Assembly: GCA_965220715.1 (NCBI GenBank)
Contig: OZ244843.1
Coordinates: 1 to 64,000, forward strand
Reading direction: 5' to 3'
Length of the DNA stretch: 64,000 bases
From: Bin5 sp965220715
GTDB taxonomy: Bacteria > Chloroflexota > Anaerolineae > Caldilineales > Caldilineaceae
Shown: positions 1 to 8,554 of the stretch, in pieces
Numbering within the stretch: the first letter of the stretch is position 1
How the letters are laid out: every line of letters starts with the position of its first letter
Translations under genes and position numbers: made by a program
Notes under the pieces: model-generated
Told to the model about the DNA's origin: nothing
Database searches by the model: none
What the model saw: only the letters and a program-made list of their open reading frames with translations

Positions 1-15
1 GGCAAGGTCGAAATT

Positions 16-45
16 TTGACAGTTGACCGGTCAGATTGGTATACT
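16..45 (+). promoter_or_regulatory. sigma70-type promoter of the tRNA-Asn gene
   Basis: A TTGACA -35 box at 16-21 and a TATACT -10 box at 40-45 are separated by 18 bases. They lie about 70 bases before the tRNA and no other gene intervenes. The match is seen directly; use by the housekeeping sigma factor is inferred. Confidence 0.7.
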
Positions 46-117
46 GCCCCACTGTTATCTCGATGGTCGACGCCCCCATCTGCGGGGCTCGCAGCGGCTA
101 TCGAAGGCCTGAAGTGA

Positions 118-190
118 TCCTCGGTAGCTCAACCGGCAGAGCATCCGGCTGTTAACCGGAGGGTTGTTGGTTCGAATCCAACCCGAGGAG
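118..190 (+). tRNA. tRNA-Asn (anticodon GTT)
   Basis: The sequence folds as a full cloverleaf. Acceptor arms TCCTCGG (118-124) and CCGAGGA (183-189) pair perfectly, with G190 as discriminator base. The anticodon stem is TCCGG/CCGGA and the loop CTGTTAA, placing anticodon GTT at 151-153. The T-arm carries GGTTCGAATCC. The 3' CCA is not encoded (the bases after 190 are CCT), so it must be added after transcription. The gene stands alone between its own promoter and a strong terminator. Confidence 0.96.
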
Positions 191-235
191 CCTGAATTTT
201 CGACCGCCGGTTCTGACAACCCGGCAGTGCCTGCG

Positions 236-270
236 AAACCCCGACAGGGAGGCCCCTCTCGGGGTTTTCT
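236..270 (+). terminator. Rho-independent terminator after tRNA-Asn
   Basis: AAACCCCGA at 236-244 pairs with TCGGGGTTT at 259-267, a nine-pair GC-rich stem followed by a T-rich tail. It sits 46 bases after the tRNA and before the next gene. Confidence 0.85.
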
Positions 271-360
271 TGTACCTGGTCTGTTTTCGGAGGTTGGCGC
301 CGCCCCTTGCATGCTTTTCCTCTCTCCAGCTTGACTTTCGCCCGAAAAGGAGACAGAGAT

Positions 361-762
361 ATGAACTCGAACAAGCTGTTTGAAGGTGCTTTTCCCTATG
401 CGAATGACATCCTGGCACTGCCCGTGGAAGACATTGATCGAGCTTCCGCCTGGTACCGAGATGCGTTTGGGCTCCGGGAAGTCGAACGGCGTGATCAGCC
501 CGTACCAACGGTTATCCTTGCGCGCGACGGCGTTCGAATCGGGTTCGCCGTTAACGGCGGCGATCCTGGTAACGATGGCGCGGCGATTCTAGTGACCGAC
601 ATCCACCGAGCGCGCCAAGAGGTGGAAGCCAAGGGGGTCGAGACCGGGAACTGGCGCGTGGACGAGATGGACGGTAAGAAATTCCAGGTCTTTTTTGTTA
701 TTGCCCCGGATGGGCTTTGCTACTACTTCCACCAGCCAATTGAGGCTGGCGAGAATTCCTAA
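361..762 (+). CDS. VOC superfamily (glyoxalase/bleomycin-resistance fold) protein
   Basis: A 133-residue protein of the vicinal-oxygen-chelate fold. The start at 361 is chosen because AGGAGA lies just upstream; a longer frame from 307 would remove that logic. The opening segment ILALPVEDIDRASAWYRDAFGL is typical of these proteins, in which a beta strand leads into the 'xxWYxxxLGF' helix, and the tail PDGLCYYFHQP resembles the usual last strand ending in a metal ligand. Members are metal-dependent lyases, isomerases, dioxygenases or antibiotic-binding proteins, and the substrate cannot be told from sequence. It is probably cytoplasmic, since no signal peptide is visible. It converges with the Fic gene downstream, 34 bases away, with no operon partner. 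Confidence 0.8.
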   Translation: MNSNKLFEGAFPYANDILALPVEDIDRASAWYRDAFGLREVERRDQPVPTVILARDGVRIGFAVNGGDPGNDGAAILVTDIHRARQEVEAKGVETGNWRVDEMDGKKFQVFFVIAPDGLCYYFHQPIEAGENS

Positions 763-796
763 ACGAGAAAAGAGGGCAGAGGAAATCGGTTGTGGA

Positions 797-2329
797 TCAG
801 GAGTGGTATGCAGCGGTGTCACCGTAGGCTGACTGCGTTGCCTGTTCCATCGCTGAGATCTCTTCGTTCGTCAAAAAGTCGAAGTGGCTGGCGTGTTTGC
901 GTTTGGAGAGACGGCCACTGTTTTGAAGACAGAAACGAATGAAGAGGTCGATCTGGCGGTCGGGCATGTCCACGATTTCCTTGATCGAATTCTTGGCTGC
1001 ATCGTAGTTTTTCAAGAAGGCCAGTTCATCGGTCAGTTCTGTGTCGATTGCCCGTTTTATGAAACGAAAGAGCGCCTCGGCTTGGGGCGTCATATCGATG
1101 TAACGGTACCAGATAGCCGTGTCATTACGGACGGTCATGCGGTTAATCTCATCGAGAGTATAGTCCACCAAAGGCATCAAGCGGCGAGAAAATGCCTCCA
1201 GGGAAGTATCATAGTCGGAAGAGTTCTCCAACATGGCCGCTGAGACAGGAACGATGAGCCCTGGAGGCGTAAACTCCCGTCTGGCCAGAATATTGTGAAC
1301 CAGGAAGCGATGGATTCGGCCGTTTCCGTCCTCAAACGGGTGTAGAAAGACGAAGCCATAGGCGATTGCCGCGGCGTGTACTACCGCGGACACCTTGCCA
1401 CGTTCCATGCGCAGATGGGCGGCTTCCAGTCCGTCAATCAGGTCGGCCAAGTCTTCGGGCTTCGGGCAGGCGAAATGAATCCGTTGCCTTTGTAAACCAA
1501 CTGCTTCCCCACCATAGTTTTGTGTCTTCCTGTAATCTGATTCTCGGAAACGAGAATCGACAATTTCGTTTTGAAGTTCGATAAGCTTCTGTTTTCTTAA
1601 GAACTCTTCTTGCCCCGCCTGTTCGAGTACAAACATGAAGCGTTCAGAGCGGGCGTCAGAAGGGGTGATTTGTTCAATTGCAAAAGATGACATAGTTTCT
1701 TTGGTATACAGATATTTGACCGCACGCTCCACCAGGGCAGGCACATATTCAGAAATGACCTGCCTGCATCGTGAAGACAAGTCGGACTTTTCAAACTCTT
1801 GAAGCGTTGTTGTGCGCCGGACCGTGGGACAGAAGTGGCTATTCCCCAGCAGGTTATCGTAGACGCGCTGACGGCGAATTCGGCGGGGCGTTGAGGTTGT
1901 ATAGTATTCCTCAGGTTCGAGCAGATCGATATAGTTACCTTGCTTCAGGTCATTCAGGGGAAGCGCTTTTCCAGTCAGGAATTCGTAGAAAAACCATAGT
2001 CGCCTAGTATACTTTCCGGTTGGCTTAGAGCGAATATACTCCAGCAGATCCTCCTCCACGGCCTCCTGGAACAGGCTGGCCAGGATCGCGAGGTTGGCCC
2101 CGTCATATTTGAGCGCGAATTCAAGATGATCACCCAGCCTGTCCCCCGGCCAGTAGTGGGGAGGGTACACCTCCTCGGTGATGCCCGCTTGGGAGTTGAC
2201 CCGGTGGATTCCGCTGGTCGTCACCCGCGAGCTGTGCCAGTTGGGAATTACGTCGAGGCCGTAGCGTTCGATCAGCGCCGCATACCCGGCAGGCCTAAAT
2301 GTCGGTTTCTCTTGATCGGTTTCAATCAC
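797..2329 (-). CDS. Fic family protein (predicted AMPylator), first of three in the window
   Basis: Fic enzymes transfer AMP or another nucleotide moiety from a nucleotide to a hydroxyl of a target protein. The full catalytic motif HPFEDGNGRIHR is present at about residues 330-341, and an inhibitory-helix-like SSFAIE at about 214-219 fits the (S/T)xxxE(G/N) pattern of self-inhibited class II Fic proteins. At 510 residues it has a long N-terminal region of unknown fold. I place the start at the GTG at 2329: GGAGG lies just before it, and the predicted promoter's transcription start (near 2354) would exclude the TTG at 2356. The gene faces a 50-bp-phased repeat array that probably contains its control sites. 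Target and partner are unknown. The Fic assignment is firm, the start less so. Confidence 0.88.
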   Translation of the reverse strand: MIETDQEKPTFRPAGYAALIERYGLDVIPNWHSSRVTTSGIHRVNSQAGITEEVYPPHYWPGDRLGDHLEFALKYDGANLAILASLFQEAVEEDLLEYIRSKPTGKYTRRLWFFYEFLTGKALPLNDLKQGNYIDLLEPEEYYTTSTPRRIRRQRVYDNLLGNSHFCPTVRRTTTLQEFEKSDLSSRCRQVISEYVPALVERAVKYLYTKETMSSFAIEQITPSDARSERFMFVLEQAGQEEFLRKQKLIELQNEIVDSRFRESDYRKTQNYGGEAVGLQRQRIHFACPKPEDLADLIDGLEAAHLRMERGKVSAVVHAAAIAYGFVFLHPFEDGNGRIHRFLVHNILARREFTPPGLIVPVSAAMLENSSDYDTSLEAFSRRLMPLVDYTLDEINRMTVRNDTAIWYRYIDMTPQAEALFRFIKRAIDTELTDELAFLKNYDAAKNSIKEIVDMPDRQIDLFIRFCLQNSGRLSKRKHASHFDFLTNEEISAMEQATQSAYGDTAAYHS

Positions 2330-2360
2330 GGGATCCTCCAACAAAGCTGTTACCAAACGA

Positions 2361-2390
2361 AATTTACTATTACTGAGCGGGTTATGTCAA
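2361..2390 (-). promoter_or_regulatory. predicted promoter of the first Fic gene
   Basis: Read on the minus strand, TTGACA (2385-2390) precedes TAAATT (2361-2366) by 18 bases. The -35 box is perfect and overlaps the first unit of the repeat array, so a protein bound to the repeats could block or recruit polymerase. The -10 is a 4/6 match. Confidence 0.5.
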
Positions 2391-2555
2391 GCAAAACAGT
2401 TACAACAACAGCAGAATGATTACTTTTCGCCAGTCAGCAAGCAAAATGTTTACACAAACAGTAATAAACTTACCTTTCACCGGTCAACAAGCAGAACAGT
2501 TACAGTACCAACAGAATGATTAAATTCCGCCAGCCAGAAAGCAGAACAGTTACAG
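2386..2555 (+). repeat. 50-bp tandem repeat array upstream of the Fic gene
   Basis: Four copies of AAGCARAACAGTTACA-like sequence begin at 2389, 2439, 2489 and 2539, exactly 50 bases apart. The second half of each full unit carries a motif like CAGAATGATTA followed by TTTCGCCAG, so the unit is about 50 bases and is present three times plus a partial copy. The copies are degenerate, which argues for selection on binding sites, not recent slippage. The array abuts the -35 box of the Fic promoter. Confidence 0.85.
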
Positions 2556-3089
2556 ACTCCATATCCCAGGCCGATGGCTTAGGCTACCCCCAGGGACTGC
2601 CCCAGTACGGATAAGAACGTATCCTAAGATGCGCAGCGGGCAGTGATGATTGGCGCGGTCAAAGCCGGCAGCATCGCGGCATCGTCCGGCTTGCGGCGAC
2701 GACGGCTACAGTACGGCTTTGCAAATCGAGGGATGGGGGATTCTTTGAAAGACGTCCGTGAGTCTACCTGTCGACGCACTTTTGAGCACTTAAGTACACC
2801 GGTTATGGAGAATATCGACGCAGGTCTTTCTTTAGAGGCGGTGGATGTAGCAGGGAATTACGCGGGAAGCGATGGCAGTGACGGTCGCTGCACGATCAGG
2901 CGTCGAGCGACGGCGAAAGATAGACGCCAAGGGAAGTCCGATCCGCAGCCGGGGCGGCCGGTCCGTTGAGATCCACTGCGATCAAGCCGGCGGCGCAACG
3001 ACGCGTGGTCGATCCAGGGTTGCGCCGTCCAGGCAGCAGAAGGCGAGCAGGTTCGTCCGCCGTCGTGCTGTGCATGTGCGTCTTCAGCC
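2556..3089. other. 534-base gap without a supported gene
   Basis: Open frames here lack ribosome-binding sites and recognisable protein features. I see no RNA gene. It may hold decayed sequence. Confidence 0.5.
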
Positions 3090-3254
3090 TCAGCCGGTTA
3101 GCGGCGCAACAGTACCGGCCATCACCATAAACCCCAGCACGGCCAACAAGGTCATCATTACAATGATCATGTTGCTCCGCCGCGTCGCGGCACGTTCGGC
3201 CGTCAACTCAGATTCCAACTCGATCCGCGTCATTCTCTTGATGTCTCTGGCCAT
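3090..3254 (-). CDS. small single-pass membrane protein, function unknown
   Basis: A 54-residue protein beginning at the ATG at 3254, six bases after AGAGG. The N-terminal half is charged and predicted helical (about residues 1-27, rich in R, E and K), followed by one hydrophobic segment of about 22 residues (NMIIVMMTLLAVLGFMVMAG) and a short tail. With the positive residues just before the segment, an N-in orientation is likely. No family is recognised. The case for a real gene rests on the good ribosome-binding site and on a near-consensus promoter placed 52 bases upstream with nothing else to transcribe. Confidence 0.6.
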   Translation of the reverse strand: MARDIKRMTRIELESELTAERAATRRSNMIIVMMTLLAVLGFMVMAGTVAPLTG

Positions 3255-3305
3255 GTTTTTTCCTCTTGGGCCTCCCAACTTGGTTGTATTTCATTCTATT
3301 GACCC

Positions 3306-3334
3306 AATATAGCACACTTGTTCTTATTTGTCAA
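3306..3334 (-). promoter_or_regulatory. near-consensus sigma70 promoter for the small membrane protein
   Basis: On the minus strand TTGACA (3329-3334), a 17-base spacer and TATATT (3306-3311) form one of the best promoters in the window. The small membrane gene starts about 50 bases downstream. Confidence 0.75.
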
Positions 3335-3773
3335 GAACTAATTCCATTTGGGTCTGTCCCAGATTTTTGGTGGACGTTGTCTGAATCAGGATTTACAGGA
3401 TTTGCGGATTTTCAGGATTGCAGGCGACCGATCGATTCTTGTTCAGCGGATCCTTTTCGCTTTGGTTTAAAGGGCAGTTCGCAGAGGGACAACAATATGG
3501 GATACACCCTTCCATTTCTGATCACAGTTGAATTGCAAGGTGGCGTTGACGAACATGGCACCAGCGGCGGTAATAGACTGCTTTAGCGTAAGCCTGACTA
3601 CAGCCCAGGACCTCCTGCTGCGGGATAATTGTGTTATGAACGGTTGGTGACTTGCTTACAGACGACGTGCAGACGCGCGGAAAGTGTACCGGTGCGCAGT
3701 GGCACGACGGATTCGCGGCCCGTGGCTAACAGACTACTGGCCGCAGGTGTTTTCAACTACAAGGGGGTATCCC
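3335..3773. other. intergenic region with a GGATTT/CAGGATT repeat
   Basis: No gene is supported in this 439-base gap. At 3383-3420 there is a short degenerate tandem repeat built on AGGATTT and CAGGATT, resembling intergenic repeats common in some bacterial genomes. The rest shows nothing definite. Confidence 0.5.
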
Positions 3774-5057
3774 ATGACGAGGAATAGATGGATCCAGCTA
3801 GCCGGCCTGCTACTGATCGCTACGATCATTCTGTTGGCCTGCGTTCCGATTCAACCGGATGAAGCGGCGGCGCCGCCCGCGGCAGCGGTGGAAACCGACA
3901 GTACCCAAGCGGTGACCGCGGACACGGACAGTGGCAACACGGACGCTCAGGCGCTCGCGAGCGGCAACGCCGGTGTGCCACAGTTGAGCGGCGAGCTGAT
4001 CGCCGACGGCGTTCCGGCTCCGTTCCGCACGAACGGCTTTTCTACCGACTTTTCGCGACGCACCGTAGAATGGAGTTCGATCCTTTCCGGCGGACCGCCC
4101 AAGGACGGCATTCCAGCGGTCGACAATCCACAATATGAGTCGATAGCTGCCGGGGATGAGTGGCTAGAGGACCAGGAACCGGTGATCCTGTTCAGCCACG
4201 GCGACGCGGCCCGAGCGTATCCTCTGAGCATCCTCATCTGGCATGAAATCGTTAACGACGAAGTCGATGGTGTGCCGGTCTCCATCACCTTCTGCCCGTT
4301 GTGCAACGCCAGTATCGCGTTTGCCCGCAACTTTGACGGCCAAGTACTCGATTTCGGCACCACCGGGCGGCTGCGCAATAGTGACCTGATCATGTACGAC
4401 CGCCAGACAGAGACCTGGTGGCAACAGTTCACCGGCGAAGGAATCATCGGCAAGTATGCCGGCGAGCAGTTGAACTTCCTTTCCAGCCAGGTGCTTTCCT
4501 GGGGGGACTTCAAAGTCGCCCATCCGGATGGAGATGTGCTGGCGCGGCCGAACATGCCCCGCAACTACGGATACAACCCGTATGTGGGTTACGACAGCAC
4601 ATCCCGGCCCTTCCTCTTTTTGGGCACACCTGATTCCCGCCTCGAGCCGGCCGAACGTGTTCTTGGACTGACGACAGAGACCGAGGCCATTGCCTATCCG
4701 TTTGCAGTGTTGGAGGAAGCTAGGGTGGTCCACGACTCGTTCGGTGGGGCTGAGCTTGCTATTTTCCACAAAGCCGGGCTGGTCAGCGCGTTGGACACCG
4801 CTGTCATCAGCAGCGGCCGCGACATCGGTACCGTAGCTGTCTTCGAACGCCAACTTGGGGATCAACTCCTTACCTTCTCGGCCAACGAGGATGGCACTTT
4901 CAGCGACGCCGAAACCGGCAGCACTTGGGACATTCTGGGCGGAGCGACCGACGGCCCCCTGGCCGGCGAGAATTTGACCCCTGTACTCCATTTCGATCAT
5001 TTCTGGTTTGCGTGGGCGGCCTTCTTCCCGGAAACGGAGCTTTACAGCCCGAGCTAA
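3774..5057 (+). CDS. DUF3179 domain lipoprotein
   Basis: A 427-residue predicted lipoprotein. The start at 3774 follows AAGGGGGT and gives a signal peptide (MTRNRWIQLAGLLLIATII) with the lipobox LLAC; a longer frame from 3684 would bury the signal. A low-complexity Ala/Thr/Asp linker follows (about residues 28-65), then the DUF3179 domain with its characteristic AYPLSILIWHEIVND and ITFCPLCNASIAF stretches. The two cysteines of CPLC could bind metal or form a redox pair; the domain's biochemical role is not established. It should be anchored on the outer face of the cytoplasmic membrane. It stands alone and converges on a minus-strand operon. Confidence 0.85.
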   Translation: MTRNRWIQLAGLLLIATIILLACVPIQPDEAAAPPAAAVETDSTQAVTADTDSGNTDAQALASGNAGVPQLSGELIADGVPAPFRTNGFSTDFSRRTVEWSSILSGGPPKDGIPAVDNPQYESIAAGDEWLEDQEPVILFSHGDAARAYPLSILIWHEIVNDEVDGVPVSITFCPLCNASIAFARNFDGQVLDFGTTGRLRNSDLIMYDRQTETWWQQFTGEGIIGKYAGEQLNFLSSQVLSWGDFKVAHPDGDVLARPNMPRNYGYNPYVGYDSTSRPFLFLGTPDSRLEPAERVLGLTTETEAIAYPFAVLEEARVVHDSFGGAELAIFHKAGLVSALDTAVISSGRDIGTVAVFERQLGDQLLTFSANEDGTFSDAETGSTWDILGGATDGPLAGENLTPVLHFDHFWFAWAAFFPETELYSPS

Positions 5058-5068
5058 GTTTGGTGGTC

Positions 5069-5108
5069 AGCGGCCAGTGGTCAGCAGATTCACTAGCCGC
5101 TGGCCGCT
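5069..5108. repeat. inverted repeat between convergent genes
   Basis: AGCGGCCAG (5069-5077) and CTGGCCGCT (5100-5108) are perfectly complementary. The sequence belongs to a dispersed GTGGTCAG/GGCCAGTGG-type repeat seen in several other gaps. It could serve as a bidirectional terminator, though no T-run follows. Confidence 0.55.
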
Positions 5109-5917
5109 GGTGTTAACGGCTGCCAGCAGCTTCCGGTCAGGGATAGCTCCTCGAAATTCAGGGCGGTGACTCCTGTCTGATCGAGCTTCACCCGATAGCG
5201 GCGCCAGGGAAGATAAAAGTAAGTATACCCTCGCAGGCAGACCTGTGCCTGTGGCTTGTTGGTGTTGCCGAAGACGTCAGGAACCTCCAGGGGAACGTAG
5301 CGAATATCCTCCAGAGCCAGACGGTGGACCCACAAGCCGGTAACTCCGTAGGTTGTTTCGGCGGCGCGACGGGCATTGACCGAAAGCCGTAACTCATCAC
5401 CGGTCACATGCGCGGCCGGCGGGCTGAAATAGCGGGGCAACATTCCCCAGGACAACAGAACGAACGCCACAAAAGACAGCAGGCGAAAACGCAGCCCCCT
5501 CTCTCTTAGCTGGACAGCCTCGCTCAGAATACGCCAGACAACCACACCCCCGAACAACAGCAGCCACAGCAGCAGCAGGTTCAGGAGAAAGTCGCCGATA
5601 TAGATCTGAACTACGCCGTTGGGGGAAAGTGTGGCGAAGGGGAGAGGATAGCCAAGACGACCGGGGCAGAGGTCAATGCATCCGGCGCTGTGAGGTGGCA
5701 CGACGAAGAGATAGAAGGCCGCCACATTCAGCACCATACTGAACAGAAGCGCGCCGGCGAAAGCCGCGTACCAACGGCCCGTCTGCTGGGACCACCAGAT
5801 CACCAGCAACGCGCCGAGGATAACGCCGATGATTCCCAAGATCAGATGTGTGATGCCGGCGAAGTGTAACAAGCCATCCGGCCATATTGCAGTTGCTACT
5901 GGCCACTGACCACGCAT
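5093..5917 (-). CDS. membrane protein with about four transmembrane segments, unknown function
   Basis: About 274 residues. Hydrophobic segments lie near residues 17-42, 50-72, 107-130 and 145-165, followed by a soluble C-terminal part of about 100 residues that should lie outside the membrane. No family is recognised. The annotated start is the ATG of a TGATG overlap with the upstream propeller gene, implying translational coupling. However, the first few codons (RGQWPV) are encoded by a dispersed GGTCAGTGGCCAG repeat, so the native start may be a few codons later. Last gene of a three-gene minus-strand envelope operon. Confidence 0.6.
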   Translation of the reverse strand: MRGQWPVATAIWPDGLLHFAGITHLILGIIGVILGALLVIWWSQQTGRWYAAFAGALLFSMVLNVAAFYLFVVPPHSAGCIDLCPGRLGYPLPFATLSPNGVVQIYIGDFLLNLLLLWLLLFGGVVVWRILSEAVQLRERGLRFRLLSFVAFVLLSWGMLPRYFSPPAAHVTGDELRLSVNARRAAETTYGVTGLWVHRLALEDIRYVPLEVPDVFGNTNKPQAQVCLRGYTYFYLPWRRYRVKLDQTGVTALNFEELSLTGSCWQPLTPAASG

Positions 5918-8502
5918 CACCGGCGAATCCGAACAGGACCGGAATAACGCTGCCAGCAGAGGAAGATGCGGTCGAAATATCCTGGCAGCTGGCCTCGCAT
6001 CTGTGGCCGGCCCTCACCACTCCACTCTTCCAGCCGTGGAACCCTGTTGCCCGACGTAACACTGATCAATACTGAGTCATCTGCGCAGGCAGCAAAATCC
6101 CCGACCTCATCGCCCAGCGGGTACAGATACGAAGAACGGGCTGCAGAACCGGTCTGCCGCAGATCCACCTCGGTGATGCCGAATATCTCCAGCGAGAATA
6201 CGCCTTGGGGCGAAAAACGGCTGCGAGCAAGAAGAAGCCGATCATCGTCCCGCCAGGCCAGCTGCGGTGCGAAGAATTCGAATCGGGTTTGAGTTTGCGC
6301 GCTCAACCGGCCGCGGGCTCCCGCCCCGTTGGCGGTCATCTCCCGCACCCACAGTTGATTGGAAGGACGCACAAAGCCGACGGTCAAGCTCGGATGCTGA
6401 GGGTCATATGCCAGATGGGCCAGACGGCTGTTGCCGGGGCTAAGCTGGAACGGCCCGCGATAAATGCCCTCAGGCGCCAGCCGCCCCACATCGATCTCTC
6501 CCTCTGCATTCAGTTCGACCCGGTACAGACCGGTATACTGACGCCCTGCATCCAGATCGGCGGTATCAATGACAAACGAACGCGCCTCTCCGGCGCCGGA
6601 CAGAACTGCGATCAGGGTTGGCTCAATTGTGTTGTTGGCTCTCCCTCCCAACAGGGATGTAGAAGCATGCACCCGCAGAACAATCTGCCCATTCTGGCTG
6701 TCGTAGTGCCATAGCCGCCACTGGGCCAGACCAACCTGCGGCACTTCGATCCACCAGAGATCGCCGCGCCCGTCGGCTGCGATTCCCCGCACTCCCTGGA
6801 AGGGATAGGCCTGGAACGACAGTCCGATACCGTCGCCGCGCACATACAGGAAGCCGTTCCGGTCTGCCGGCGCGTTGGCGTCGGGAACGACGAATCCTTC
6901 TGCGCCGTCATAGATGGGCAGCACGCTCTGGCCGGTCTCGCGGACAACCGTCACAACACCATCCTGGTGCAAGAGGAAGACGCCGGGGTCGCCACGCCTC
7001 CCCAGCAGTGCAACAGCCTTTCCGCTCTTCCTGGCCGCGCCGAAGGTGGGCACATCCATGCGTTTCACGCGCTGGAACTCGGGCGGGGAGACCACGCGCA
7101 CGCCAGAGACGATCACGCGATCGTCATCATCTTTCCGACCTGCTACGTAGACCCGTGCCCCCGGCCAGAGGAAATCCGCCCCGGCGTCCAGCCATTCACC
7201 CCGGGACGCCCCAAAGATTCCGCTCCACATCACCACCTGCTCCTCAACCGGGTCAATCTCCAGCAGCAGGACCTCACCACTATCCGTCCGAACGGAGATT
7301 GGTTCTGCAAAATCGGTCGGAACCGTCTCGCCGAGAATGGTCGCCACAAACTCATCAGGCTGGGGAGGAGGGACCTGCGCTGGTTGCAGGACCACGGCGG
7401 ACGATTCTGTGGGTATGTAGTCGTAGTCCGCTGCTTGCGCCGACGTAGCCCGTGTTGGCGTCAGTGTTGCCGTAGCCGTGGCAGTCGGCGTAGGGGTTGG
7501 GGTGAATGTTACCGTGGCTGTTGCTGTTGGCGTCGGTGTTGGCGTCAGTGTTGGCGTCGGTGTCGGTGTCACGGATGGAGTGGCAGTCGCCGTGTCTGTC
7601 GGCGTCAGCGTTGCCAAAGGCGTGGCCGTAATTGTAAGCAGCCCTGTCGGGGTGGCCGTGAGCGTGGTCGTCACCAACTCGGTTGTTGCAACCAGTGAGG
7701 GTGTCACCCTGATCCCAATACCGGGCGGGCGCGAGCCGAACGGCCGTATGCGAATGCCTTCATCTGTGTAGGGCAGCAGTGTCGTCAGATCGCCGTCGAT
7801 TTCCATTAACTCGACCGCCATCCAGCCTTCCTTCCCGTCCAACTCTGTCCTCGGATCCGTTACTTTCAACAGGACCCATGTACCGCTGGCGACGATGCCC
7901 CCTATGGTGGCCTGGACATCCTGGCCCAGGCGCGCCAATACGTCATCCTGCGTGGAGGGGCCGGCCCGCAGACGGGCAGGGAACAGAACGATGCTCCCCG
8001 TTACATTGTCGGGCGCGCCAATTTCAATTTCCGACGGGAAGACACTGATCGGCACATACGGTTCCGTGGCTGTCGGCGTTGGCGTCGCTGTGGGTGTCGC
8101 CGAAATGGTTGGCGTCAGCGTTGGTGAGGGGATCACTGTCGCCGTTGCCGTAGAAGTAGATGTTCCGGTGGCCGTTGGGGGAACGGTCGCAACGCCCGTA
8201 TGGGTCGCCAGCGCGGTAGCGTCAGGGGTCGGGCTGTCCGTCAATGCCAGCGGTCTGTCGATGGACAGGGAAGAAACCTGCGGTGTGGTGGTCGGCGACT
8301 CCGCTTGCAACGCTGCAACAGTGGTCGACCTGCTGACGGCCGTTGGCAAGGCGACCCGACTCACATCGCGCAGCAGGAGCGACATAAGCACAAACAGAGA
8401 AATCACAATGGCGAAAACGACACCGGCCGCCAATGGATTCCCCCATAACAGGCTGCGCCCGTCAGCCAGAGTTTTCCCCAAACGCAGGATTCTATTGTTC
8501 AT
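5917..8502 (-). CDS. membrane-anchored Thr/Pro-rich protein with SH3-like and beta-propeller regions
   Basis: An 861-residue protein. A single transmembrane segment (about residues 25-46) anchors it; the rest should be extracellular. Two Thr/Pro-rich stretches (about 100-145 and 265-360) flank a bacterial SH3-like domain (about 170-240, with ARLRAGPSTQDDVLARL, the usual SH3b opening). The C-terminal half (about 430-861) has the repeated strand pattern of a WD40/TolB-like beta-propeller. SH3b domains often bind cell-wall peptides and propellers bind proteins or ligands, so a role in surface sensing or envelope organisation is inferred. It is the middle gene of the operon 8555-9334, this gene and the following membrane protein. 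Confidence 0.7.
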   Translation of the reverse strand: MNNRILRLGKTLADGRSLLWGNPLAAGVVFAIVISLFVLMSLLLRDVSRVALPTAVSRSTTVAALQAESPTTTPQVSSLSIDRPLALTDSPTPDATALATHTGVATVPPTATGTSTSTATATVIPSPTLTPTISATPTATPTPTATEPYVPISVFPSEIEIGAPDNVTGSIVLFPARLRAGPSTQDDVLARLGQDVQATIGGIVASGTWVLLKVTDPRTELDGKEGWMAVELMEIDGDLTTLLPYTDEGIRIRPFGSRPPGIGIRVTPSLVATTELVTTTLTATPTGLLTITATPLATLTPTDTATATPSVTPTPTPTLTPTPTPTATATVTFTPTPTPTATATATLTPTRATSAQAADYDYIPTESSAVVLQPAQVPPPQPDEFVATILGETVPTDFAEPISVRTDSGEVLLLEIDPVEEQVVMWSGIFGASRGEWLDAGADFLWPGARVYVAGRKDDDDRVIVSGVRVVSPPEFQRVKRMDVPTFGAARKSGKAVALLGRRGDPGVFLLHQDGVVTVVRETGQSVLPIYDGAEGFVVPDANAPADRNGFLYVRGDGIGLSFQAYPFQGVRGIAADGRGDLWWIEVPQVGLAQWRLWHYDSQNGQIVLRVHASTSLLGGRANNTIEPTLIAVLSGAGEARSFVIDTADLDAGRQYTGLYRVELNAEGEIDVGRLAPEGIYRGPFQLSPGNSRLAHLAYDPQHPSLTVGFVRPSNQLWVREMTANGAGARGRLSAQTQTRFEFFAPQLAWRDDDRLLLARSRFSPQGVFSLEIFGITEVDLRQTGSAARSSYLYPLGDEVGDFAACADDSVLISVTSGNRVPRLEEWSGEGRPQMRGQLPGYFDRIFLCWQRYSGPVRIRR
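7441..7660. repeat. minisatellite-like tract encoding the Thr/Pro-rich linker
   Basis: On the plus strand, short units of GTTGGCGTC, GTCGGTGTT and GGCGTCAGT type are repeated many times; they encode TPTPTAT repeats in the minus-strand protein. A shorter tract lies near 8065-8180. Such tracts are prone to length change by slippage. Confidence 0.8.
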
Positions 8503-8554
8503 CGTCCGCGCTCAAACATCGAAGCGGTGGCGCATTTCACAACTCCCGCCGTCA

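Noticed and set aside
2386..2555. CRISPR array
   Set aside because: Unit-to-unit similarity covers the whole 50 bases in a degenerate way, there are no unique spacers of constant length, and no cas genes exist in the window.
2872..3312. 146-codon plus-strand frame with a plausible length
   Set aside because: No ribosome-binding site, biased Arg composition typical of a GC-rich shadow frame, and it runs through the promoter and coding region of the minus-strand small membrane gene.
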